Assembly: GCF_001635455.1 (NCBI RefSeq)
Contig: NZ_LWEH01000123.1
Span: forward strand, 186,001 to 250,000
Direction of reading: 5' to 3'
DNA from: Vibrio sp. HI00D65
Lineage (GTDB): Bacteria > Pseudomonadota > Gammaproteobacteria > Enterobacterales > Vibrionaceae
Length of the DNA: 64,000 nucleotides
The notes under the pieces were generated by a model. The model made no database searches. It was not told where the DNA came from and worked only from the letters and a program-made list of their open reading frames with translations. Both the position numbers and the translations under genes were made by a program. Shown one piece after another: positions 29,298 to 37,173 of this stretch (positions are counted from its first letter, which is position 1; the number at the start of each line of letters is the position of its first letter).

Positions 29298-30064
29298 TAG
29301 CTCGCCCAACCCCAAACACCAGATAGGCTCATCGCAGCAACAATGCCTAAGCTAGTCGCCAAAGTAAGTAAGCTTGCCATGGTAAAGCGAGCCAACCCCA
29401 TATTGATGTGACCTTTGAGCATGTCTGCAACTGAATTAATCAGTGGGAAACCAGGTACGAGCATCAATACCGATGAAGCCATTACGATGGTTGGCTGGCC
29501 ACCAATAGTGTAGAGGACTGCTTGGGCAGAGATAGTCGTGGTAACAAAAGCTGTGATCGCAAAGTTTAACAGTGGATTAAAATGGCGATGACCAATCTCT
29601 TGCCTGACGATCATGCCACAGGCAGAAGCAATAAAGGTCATCATGAACACCTGCCAATCACCGCCAGCAAGTCGACTAAAAGAAGCACAAGATAGGCCTA
29701 TCATCACAACGACTAACCAACGGTTGTAACGCTCAGGACTGATATTTTGGATCTTTTTATACGCGAGTCCATAATCGAGGATCCCTTTCTCCATCATGAT
29801 ACACACTCGCTGAATGTCGGTGATCACTTGCATGTTGATACCACGATCTGCGCAGCTTCGCGTGGTCGTAATACAGTGATCATTCATTACTGTCGTCACA
29901 ACAAGCGCATTAGCAGACAGCGCAACCTCTACCTCATCAACTCCACAAGCAATACCAATACGGCGCATGATGTCGCCAACTAAAGTGCTTTCCGCGCCGT
30001 GCGCTAATAGCATTTGCCCTGACTGAGCAACGAGCCTTGAGATCGCTCTTTGTTTTGATGCCAT
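29297..30064 (-). CDS. ThrE-type exporter, DUF1212 subunit
   Basis: This is the 255-aa N-terminal half of a split ThrE-type exporter. The DUF1212 domain starts with a soluble part (about residues 1-110), including MLLAHGAESTLVGDIMRRIG. Five hydrophobic segments follow from about 118. GGAAGG precedes the ATG. It is the first gene of a two-gene unit with the small subunit, and both halves are needed to build the ten-helix carrier known from single-chain ThrE. Confidence 0.85.
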   Translation of the reverse strand: MASKQRAISRLVAQSGQMLLAHGAESTLVGDIMRRIGIACGVDEVEVALSANALVVTTVMNDHCITTTRSCADRGINMQVITDIQRVCIMMEKGILDYGLAYKKIQNISPERYNRWLVVVMIGLSCASFSRLAGGDWQVFMMTFIASACGMIVRQEIGHRHFNPLLNFAITAFVTTTISAQAVLYTIGGQPTIVMASSVLMLVPGFPLINSVADMLKGHINMGLARFTMASLLTLATSLGIVAAMSLSGVWGWAS

Positions 30065-30144
30065 GATTTCCTTCCCATTGGCGCTAATACTTAAGAGGTA
30101 AATTTTGCCTTAACAATAAAACTCTGTTCATGATTTAGATACAA

Positions 30145-30172
30145 AAAAACCGCAATATTAATTGCGGTTTTT
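30145..30172 (-). terminator. Rho-independent terminator of cgtA
   Basis: AAAAACCGCAAT at 30145-30156 pairs with ATTGCGGTTTTT at 30161-30172 over a 4-base loop. It lies 15 bases past the cgtA stop. Confidence 0.88.
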
Positions 30173-30187
30173 ATCTAATAGGCTCAA

Positions 30188-31363
<1,176 letters not shown>

Positions 31364-31557
31364 TCAACTCCGCACTTACGTTGCGTTACCACTCATCAAG
31401 GAGTGATATAAATTCTAGCAGATCCGAGTTTAGATCGATCACCTAAGATCTAGGCCGACCTGCAACCAAGGAACAAATAAGGAGAGGTTCTTTGCTTAGG
31501 ACTTGTTAAAGCTTAAACAAGAGCGTCTACTTTTTTATTCTCGTTATAAATAAAAAA

Positions 31558-31576
31558 CCCTGCCGAATCGGCAGGG
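31558..31576 (-). terminator. Rho-independent terminator of rplU-rpmA
   Basis: CCCTGCC at 31558-31564 pairs with GGCAGGG at 31570-31576, with an A-rich left flank that becomes a U-tract on the minus strand. It lies about 50 bases past the rpmA stop. Confidence 0.85.
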
Positions 31577-31626
31577 CTTTTGAATTCAGCTTTAAAGCTA
31601 TAAATATAATCTAACTAAAGATTAAA

Positions 31627-31884
31627 TTACTCAGCTTCGATGCTTACGAACTTACGGTTTTTAGGACCTTTAACAGCAAATTTCACTTTACCTTCAGTAA
31701 GAGCGAAAAGAGTGTGGTCTTTACCGATGCCAACGTTTGTGCCAGCGTGGAACTTAGTACCACGTTGACGTACGATGATGTTACCTGCAAGAACAGATTC
31801 GCCACCGAAACGCTTAACACCAAGACGTTTGCTTTCTGAATCGCGGCCGTTATTAGTAGAACCGCCAGCTTTTTTATGTGCCAT
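31627..31884 (-). CDS. rpmA: 50S ribosomal protein L27
   Basis: L27 reaches the peptidyl transferase centre of the 50S subunit with its N-terminal tail. The 85-aa protein begins [16 protein letters not shown], the typical tail without the cleavable extension seen in Firmicutes, and includes [25 protein letters not shown]. It lies 19 bases after rplU in one operon. Confidence 0.98.
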   Translation of the reverse strand: MAHKKAGGSTNNGRDSESKRLGVKRFGGESVLAGNIIVRQRGTKFHAGTNVGIGKDHTLFALTEGKVKFAVKGPKNRKFVSIEAE

Positions 31885-31903
31885 TGTTAAACTCTCCTAA
31901 TAC

Positions 31904-32215
31904 TTAAGCGTTAATGCCAGTGATTTTCACTTCTGTGAACCACTGACGGTGACCAGCTTGCTTACGAGAGTGCTTACGACGACGGAACTTAACGATTTTT
32001 ACTTTATCGCCACGACCGTGTTGTACTACTTCCGCAGTAACCTTACCACCTTCAACAAGAGGTGCACCAACAGCGATTTCTTCGCCGTTGGCAACAAGAA
32101 GAACTTTATCAAATTCTACAGTTGCACCAGTTTCAACGTCTAATTTCTCTAAACGAAGAGTTTGACCTTCGCTTACTCGGTGTTGTTTGCCACCAGATTG
32201 GAAAACAGCGTACAT
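31904..32215 (-). CDS. rplU: 50S ribosomal protein L21
   Basis: L21 is an rRNA-binding protein of the 50S subunit. The 103-aa length and the [10 protein letters not shown] start, together with [23 protein letters not shown] near the end, are diagnostic. It heads the rplU-rpmA operon behind a strong sigma-70 promoter. Confidence 0.98.
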   Translation of the reverse strand: MYAVFQSGGKQHRVSEGQTLRLEKLDVETGATVEFDKVLLVANGEEIAVGAPLVEGGKVTAEVVQHGRGDKVKIVKFRRRKHSRKQAGHRQWFTEVKITGINA

Positions 32216-32297
32216 ATTTTACTCCGCTTTTTCCGCACAGCCTATGGTTGTTATTTGTACAACTCGGGTGTGCGCTAAACTAATCAATAGGGCGCAG

Positions 32298-32326
32298 ATT
32301 CTACGGGAATCATGGCGCTATGACAA
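32298..32326 (-). promoter_or_regulatory. rplU-rpmA sigma-70 promoter
   Basis: On the minus strand, TTGTCA (32321-32326) is followed by exactly 17 bases and TAGAAT (32298-32303), both near consensus. The start would fall near 32290, about 75 bases before the rplU ATG. Confidence 0.75.
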
Positions 32327-32482
32327 GCCATATTTTTAAAAAATTGGCGAAAACCTGTTCGCCAAAGAAAAGTGCGGCAATCATGCCCTTAAGCGATGTA
32401 TTAATCAACGTTTTTTAGTGTATTATTCAACAATTAATACAACGTATAAACCTTACAGGGTCTAACCTCAGCCGGATGAACA

Positions 32483-33454
32483 ATGGATTTTAAAGCTATC
32501 CAAACGCTTACTGCCAATGATATGGCAAAAGTGAATGAAACAATTCAAGCCCAACTTAATTCTGACGTAAGTTTAATCAACCAGCTTGGTTTTTATATCG
32601 TTAGCGGCGGTGGTAAACGCCTGCGTCCTTTGCTTACTCTTTTATCTGCTCGCGCTCTTGGTTATCAAGGTGAAGCGCATATTACCTCTGCAGCCTTTAT
32701 TGAGTTTATTCATACTGCGACTCTGCTTCATGACGATGTTGTCGACGAATCAGACATGAGACGTGGTAAAGCAACCGCCAACGCAGCCTTTGGTAATGCT
32801 GCCAGTGTTTTGGTTGGTGACTTTATTTACACACGCTCATTCCAAATGATGACTACACTAGGATCTTTAAAGATCCTCGAGTTAATGAGTGAAGCGGTAA
32901 ATGTGATTGCTGAGGGTGAAGTTCAACAATTAATGAACTGCAACAACCCAGACACCACTGAAGAAAGCTACATGCAAGTTATCTACTCGAAGACAGCTCG
33001 CTTGTTTGAAGCCGCAACTCAAATTGGCGCAATTCTGACTGAGTCGTCACCAGAGATCGAAACGGCAATGCAAAACTATGGTAAATACCTAGGTACTGCA
33101 TTCCAGCTGATTGATGATGTTATGGATTACACCGCAGATGGTAAAGAGATGGGTAAGAACGTTGGTGACGACCTAGCAGAAGGCAAACCGACCTTGCCTC
33201 TTCTATACGCTATGCACAATGGTTCTCCTGAGCAAGCAAGTATGATTCGTGAAGCGATTGAAAAAGCCAACGGTATGGACAAGCTCAACGATATTCTTGC
33301 CGCTATGGAAGAGACAGGTTCGTTAGAGTACACCACCAACAAAGCTTACGAAGAAGCTGATAAGGCGATTGCTGAACTGACTGTACTACCTGAATCCGAT
33401 GATAAGCAAGCGTTGGTTACTCTTGCTCACATGGCAGTGAAGCGAACTCGCTAA
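32483..33454 (+). CDS. ispB: Octaprenyl diphosphate synthase
   Basis: IspB builds the C40 side chain of ubiquinone and menaquinone from farnesyl diphosphate and IPP. The two Asp-rich motifs of trans-prenyl synthases are present: DDVVD at residues 84-88 and DDVMD at 211-215, with GGGKRLRP at 42-49. The 323-aa length fits the E. coli enzyme. It is divergent from rplU, the same arrangement as in E. coli, and ends in its own terminator. Chain length cannot be proved from the sequence; the call rests on context and similarity. Confidence 0.95.
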   Translation: MDFKAIQTLTANDMAKVNETIQAQLNSDVSLINQLGFYIVSGGGKRLRPLLTLLSARALGYQGEAHITSAAFIEFIHTATLLHDDVVDESDMRRGKATANAAFGNAASVLVGDFIYTRSFQMMTTLGSLKILELMSEAVNVIAEGEVQQLMNCNNPDTTEESYMQVIYSKTARLFEAATQIGAILTESSPEIETAMQNYGKYLGTAFQLIDDVMDYTADGKEMGKNVGDDLAEGKPTLPLLYAMHNGSPEQASMIREAIEKANGMDKLNDILAAMEETGSLEYTTNKAYEEADKAIAELTVLPESDDKQALVTLAHMAVKRTR

Positions 33455-33478
33455 GACTGAATAGAAATACCCTAGAGC

Positions 33479-33507
33479 AAAAAGGAAGAGCTGAGCTCTT
33501 CCTTTTT
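33479..33507. terminator. Terminator of ispB
   Basis: AAAAAGGAAGAGC at 33479-33491 pairs with GCTCTTCCTTTTT at 33495-33507 around a 3-base loop. Its A- and T-rich ends could also serve the convergent small gene at 33551. Confidence 0.88.
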
Positions 33508-33550
33508 GTTGTCTATTATTTGTCGATAGCCGAATGGATGAATGTTCAAA

Positions 33551-33745
33551 CTAATAGTACTTGTCACAATTTCCATGTAGTTGAGGATTATCTTCGATCT
33601 CATCAAAGCTTACCGCTAATTGCTCTTCCGAGCCCTGCTTAGCCAACAACACCGTTTCAGCTTCTTGGTCAACTACCAAGATAGTTCCCACTCCTTGCTG
33701 ACACTCTACTACTAGACCTTTACGAATTCGATTTGCTTCCATCAT
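33551..33745 (-). CDS. Conserved hypothetical small protein
   Basis: The product is a soluble protein of 64 aa with no membrane segment or signal. It is rich in charged residues and has a beta-like core (RKGLVVECQQGVGTILVVDQEAETVLLAKQ) and a cysteine near each end. I do not recognise a function. GAAGGA lies 5 bases before the ATG at 33745; a second ATG follows immediately. The frame is open to 33787 without a ribosome-binding site. The fold guess (a small beta barrel of the SH3 or KOW kind) is inference. Confidence 0.6.
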   Translation of the reverse strand: MMEANRIRKGLVVECQQGVGTILVVDQEAETVLLAKQGSEEQLAVSFDEIEDNPQLHGNCDKYY

Positions 33746-33807
33746 CTTTTCCTTCACAAAGTGAATTGACACCATGTTAATACGCACATTGAGATGAAAA
33801 GATCAAA

Positions 33808-33833
33808 AAAGCCGACCTATGAGGCCGGCTTTT
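33808..33833 (-). terminator. Terminator of mdh
   Basis: AAAGCCG pairs with CGGCTTT, with an inner CC/GG pairing after an A-C mismatch, and becomes U-rich on the minus strand. It lies about 36 bases past the mdh stop. Confidence 0.75.
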
Positions 33834-33868
33834 GTTATATCTATTTGGCTAAATGAGTCGTGTCTCGC

Positions 33869-34804
33869 TTACTTAGCGAATTCAACACCAATCTCGATAT
33901 CGCCATTTAGCGTTTCAAGCATGCTGTCTAGAGCATTGCGTTCGAAATCGCTCAATTCACCGTAGCTAAGGATAGCTTCTGCGCCCTCTTTACCCAGCTT
34001 AACTGGTTGAGCGAAGAATGGGGCGTGCTCGCCTTCACCTTCAACGTATGCACACTCGATTACGTTCTCTTCACCTTGTAGTGCTTTCACTAGAGCAAGA
34101 CCGAAACGACAAGCTGCTTGGCCCATAGATAGTGTTGCACTACCGCCGCCCGCTTTCGCTTCTACAACTTCAGTACCTGCATTTTGGATACGAGTCGTTA
34201 GTGCTGCGATTTCTTCATCAGTGAACTCTACACCTTCGACTTGAGAAAGAAGAGGAAGAATAGTCACACCAGAGTGGCCACCGATAACAGGAACGCGAAT
34301 GTCACCTGGATCTTTGTCTTTTAGCTCAGCAACAAAAGTTTCAGAACGAATCACATCCAGAGTAGTAACACCAAATAAACGACGCTTATCGTATACTCCC
34401 GCTTTCTTAAGCACTTCAGCAGCGATCGGTACTGTAGTGTTTACCGGGTTAGTAATGATACCAACACAAGCTTTTGGACATACAACCGCAATCTTCTCTG
34501 CAAGAGACTTAACAATGCCAGCATTCACATTGAAAAGATCCGCACGATCCATACCAGGCTTACGAGCAACGCCCGCAGAGATAAGTACAACATCCGCACC
34601 TTCTAGTGCAGGTGTTGGATCTTCACCCGCGTAACCTTTGATCGAAACAGGTGTTGGGATATGGCTAAGATCGGCAGCAACACCCGGAGTTACCGGTGCG
34701 ATGTCGTAAAGTGCAAGATCTGAACCTGCAGGCAGGCGATTCTTAAGTAGTAGGGCTAGGGCTTGACCGATGCCACCAGCGGCACCAATAACAGCTACTT
34801 TCAT
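33869..34804 (-). CDS. mdh: Malate dehydrogenase
   Basis: Mdh interconverts malate and oxaloacetate with NAD in the citric acid cycle. The 311-aa enzyme has the NAD loop GAAGGIGQA at residues 7-15, the substrate-binding arginine loop [10 protein letters not shown], and the catalytic His at 177 in IGGHSGVT. This is the E. coli-type homodimer. It is divergent from argR, as in E. coli. An FNR-like box at 34895-34908 suggests oxygen control (inference). Confidence 0.97.
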   Translation of the reverse strand: MKVAVIGAAGGIGQALALLLKNRLPAGSDLALYDIAPVTPGVAADLSHIPTPVSIKGYAGEDPTPALEGADVVLISAGVARKPGMDRADLFNVNAGIVKSLAEKIAVVCPKACVGIITNPVNTTVPIAAEVLKKAGVYDKRRLFGVTTLDVIRSETFVAELKDKDPGDIRVPVIGGHSGVTILPLLSQVEGVEFTDEEIAALTTRIQNAGTEVVEAKAGGGSATLSMGQAACRFGLALVKALQGEENVIECAYVEGEGEHAPFFAQPVKLGKEGAEAILSYGELSDFERNALDSMLETLNGDIEIGVEFAK

Positions 34805-35136
34805 TGTTATTCTCCTTGAGAGCTTTCTCTTATAGATTCTTGGTAGGGTAATTCTTGAGCTAATTTAAAGTTAAAAAACTATATTAATCACAAAGTGATT
34901 ACAATCAATTAACGCCAGCTTTGCGACTTCGCGCAAGTCAGTAAAATCGTGCTACACAGCAAGTTCGCATTATGGCGATAATCGACTGAAATAACAAAAC
35001 AAGTCGTCGCAAATAGCACATTATTCTATTAAATATTTACAGTGATATGACTAACAAATTACCGGGTTGTTTTGGCTAAAATTGAATATGTATGCGAGAA
35101 TATGCAAATATCTTTGTTAATGAATAAGAATGGCAT
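34805..35136. promoter_or_regulatory. mdh-argR divergent control region
   Basis: This 332-base gap holds no gene. It must carry both promoters. Two TGAAT-containing sites near 35081-35098 and 35118-35135 resemble weak ARG boxes before argR, but their spacing (38 bases) is wider than the usual tandem pair, so I do not call them firmly. Confidence 0.45.
34895..34908 (-). promoter_or_regulatory. Possible FNR box upstream of mdh
   Basis: Read on the minus strand the site is TTGAT, four bases, ATCAC, nine of ten matches to the FNR consensus TTGAT-N4-ATCAA. It lies about 98 bases before the mdh start. An overlapping inverted repeat AATCAC-AAA-GTGATT covers 34886-34900. Confidence 0.4.
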
Positions 35137-35607
35137 ATGCGCAATACAGAAAAACAAGACAACTTGGTTCGTGCTTTTAAAGCGCTACTAAAAGAAGAAC
35201 GTTTTGGTTCACAAGGCGAAATTGTTGATGCCTTGAAGCATGAAGGCTTTGAAAGCATCAACCAGTCCAAAGTCTCGCGTATGTTAACTAAGTTTGGCGC
35301 GGTTCGAACTCGTAACGCAAAAATGGAGATGGTTTACTGTCTTCCTGCAGAACTGGGGGTTCCAACGGTTTCGAGCTCTTTAAGAGAACTTGTCCTAGAT
35401 ATTGACCATAACAATGCGTTAGTTGTGATACACACAGGCCCTGGCGCTGCACAACTGATTGCTCGCCTACTAGACTCGTTGGGTAAGTCGGAGGGCATAC
35501 TGGGCGTAGTCGCAGGTGATGATACGATCTTCATTACTCCTACGTTATCCGTTACGACAAAGCAGCTGTTTGACTCAGTCTGTGAGCTATTTGAATACGC
35601 AGGATAA
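35137..35607 (+). CDS. argR: Arginine repressor
   Basis: ArgR is the hexameric arginine-sensing repressor of arginine synthesis and also a cofactor of plasmid-dimer recombination. The 156-aa protein has the N-terminal winged helix (about residues 8-70, [28 protein letters not shown]) and the C-terminal oligomerisation and arginine-binding domain with GDDTIFITP at about 128-136. It has the same length as E. coli ArgR. A long hairpin without a U-run follows. Confidence 0.97.
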   Translation: MRNTEKQDNLVRAFKALLKEERFGSQGEIVDALKHEGFESINQSKVSRMLTKFGAVRTRNAKMEMVYCLPAELGVPTVSSSLRELVLDIDHNNALVVIHTGPGAAQLIARLLDSLGKSEGILGVVAGDDTIFITPTLSVTTKQLFDSVCELFEYAG

Positions 35608-35641
35608 TTGCTCATAGTTTCATAATTATCAACCGTATAAA

Positions 35642-35674
35642 TGGATCACGAATATCTATTTGCTTCGTGATCCA
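35642..35674. other. Long inverted repeat after argR
   Basis: TGGATCACGAA pairs perfectly with TTCGTGATCCA across an 11-base loop, 34 bases past the argR stop. There is no T-run, so it is either a Rho-assisted end or an mRNA 3' stabiliser. Confidence 0.6.
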
Positions 35675-35877
35675 ACTCACATCCTAGAATATCTCCCCCC
35701 ACTCCCACACAGCAACACTAAATCATTGATTTTAAAAAACTCAGTAGTGAATTAAACACAAGATCCAAGCATCATTTGTTAGATTTTTTAGCTATATCTT
35801 TTAACATTCTAGTAATTTTCTGCCAATTTTTGATATTATTCAGACACTTTTTCATCACATGGATTGAAAAAGGTGCC
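35675..35877. promoter_or_regulatory. Upstream region of the TAXI gene
   Basis: No gene is visible. The stretch is AT-rich and should hold the promoter of the transporter operon; I could not fix -35 and -10 boxes. Confidence 0.35.
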
Positions 35878-35921
35878 GTTTCCAAATAGGAAACTCCAGA
35901 AACAACTACACTTGTTTCTGG
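35878..35921 (+). promoter_or_regulatory. Two tandem hairpins in the TAXI gene leader
   Basis: GTTTCC-AAATA-GGAAAC (35878-35894) is followed one base later by CCAGAAACAA paired with TTGTTTCTGG over a 6-base loop (35896-35921). They end about 20 bases before the AAAGGAAGGG ribosome-binding site. There is no U-run after the second, so they are not a plain terminator. Confidence 0.6.
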
Positions 35922-35950
35922 GTTAATAATGAATAAAGGAAGGGAAATTC

Positions 35951-36919
35951 ATGGCATTTACCAAACTTATCAAAGTTGGTGCTATTGCAGCTGCTGTAAT
36001 GGGCGCTGGCGCTGTTAACGCTCAAGAGTTCATAACAATTGGTACTGGTTCAGTAACGGGGGTTTACTACCCAACTGGTGGTGCAATTTGTAAACTAGTG
36101 AACAAAGGCCGCAAAGACCACAACATTCGTTGTTCTGTAGAGTCTACTGGCGGTTCAATCTACAACGTTAACACCATCCGTGCTGGTGAACTAGATTTCG
36201 GTGTTGTTCAGTCTGACTGGCAATACCATGGCTACAACGGTACAAGTAAGTTCAAGGATCAGGGCGAATACAAGAAACTTCGCGCGATGTTCTCTCTACA
36301 TACAGAACCATTTAACATCATCGCTCGTACCGATTCTGGCATCAACAATGTTGCTGACCTTGCTGGTAAGCGTGTAAACATTGGTAACCCAGGTTCAGGT
36401 GACCGCGCAACTATGGGCGTTGTAATGGACGCTATGGGTTGGACAAATGACAGCTTCAAGCTAGCTTCTGAGCTTAAAGGTTCTGAGCGTTCACAAGCAC
36501 TTTGTGATAACAAGATTGACGCATTCATCTACATGGTTGGTCACCCAAACGGATCAATCAAAGAAGCAACAACATCTTGTGATGCAAAACTGGTTTCAGC
36601 AACAGGTCCACAGATCGACAAAATCGTAGCTGAAAACCCATACTACGCATACAGCACAGTTCCTGCAGGCATGTACCGTGGTACAGATGCTGATGTAAAC
36701 AGCTTCGGTGTTGCAGCAACTATGGTAACCACTTCTGACGTTTCTGATGAAGTAGCATACAACGTTGCTAAGGCAGTATTTGAAAACTTTGACACTTTCA
36801 AACGCCTACACCCAGCATTTGCAAACCTGAAGAAAGAAGACATGGTGAAAGCAGGTATCTCTATCCCTCTACACCCAGGTGCAGAAAAATACTACAAAGA
36901 AGTGGGCCTTCTAAAGTAA
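35951..36919 (+). CDS. TAXI-family TRAP transporter solute-binding protein
   Basis: This is the periplasmic receptor of a TAXI-type tripartite ATP-independent transporter, which uses an ion gradient rather than ATP. The 322-aa protein has a signal peptide (cleaved after NAQ or NA, about residue 24). The TAXI signature starts FITIGTGSVTGVYYPTGGAICKL, followed by the venus-flytrap halves. The ligand is not readable; TAXI proteins studied elsewhere bind glutamate-like or other organic acids. It is the first gene of a receptor-permease-Usp set and is separated from the permease by a hairpin that may lower permease output. Confidence 0.93.
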   Translation: MAFTKLIKVGAIAAAVMGAGAVNAQEFITIGTGSVTGVYYPTGGAICKLVNKGRKDHNIRCSVESTGGSIYNVNTIRAGELDFGVVQSDWQYHGYNGTSKFKDQGEYKKLRAMFSLHTEPFNIIARTDSGINNVADLAGKRVNIGNPGSGDRATMGVVMDAMGWTNDSFKLASELKGSERSQALCDNKIDAFIYMVGHPNGSIKEATTSCDAKLVSATGPQIDKIVAENPYYAYSTVPAGMYRGTDADVNSFGVAATMVTTSDVSDEVAYNVAKAVFENFDTFKRLHPAFANLKKEDMVKAGISIPLHPGAEKYYKEVGLLK

Positions 36920-36940
36920 CTCTACTTTAAGCCTACTACA

Positions 36941-36974
36941 CCAATAAGGAGGCTAGCCCTCCTTATTGGCTTTT
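36941..36974 (+). terminator. Terminator or attenuator between receptor and permease genes
   Basis: CCAATAAGGAGG at 36941-36952 pairs perfectly with CCTCCTTATTGG at 36958-36969 over a 5-base loop, followed by CTTTT. It lies 21 bases past the receptor stop and would let more receptor than permease be made. Confidence 0.7.
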
Positions 36975-37173
36975 CACGTTTTATAAAAATAACTTAAGTG
37001 AAAAGAGCAAACCTTTAAGTTTCTCCAATTTGACGAACTTACCTTCGTATCAAGCCTAAGACAAAGACGAACAAAAAACGCATTTCCCTATCCATTCACT
37101 ACACTAGATAGGAAAGAAATAACGTCTCGTTGTTCGTAAGAAAGGCAGACCATCAATAATAAGGATAAAGTAC

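Noticed and set aside
35081..35135. Tandem ARG boxes before argR
   Set aside because: The TGAAT half-sites match only partly and their 38-base spacing differs from the usual 21-base arrangement, so I leave them as weak candidates.
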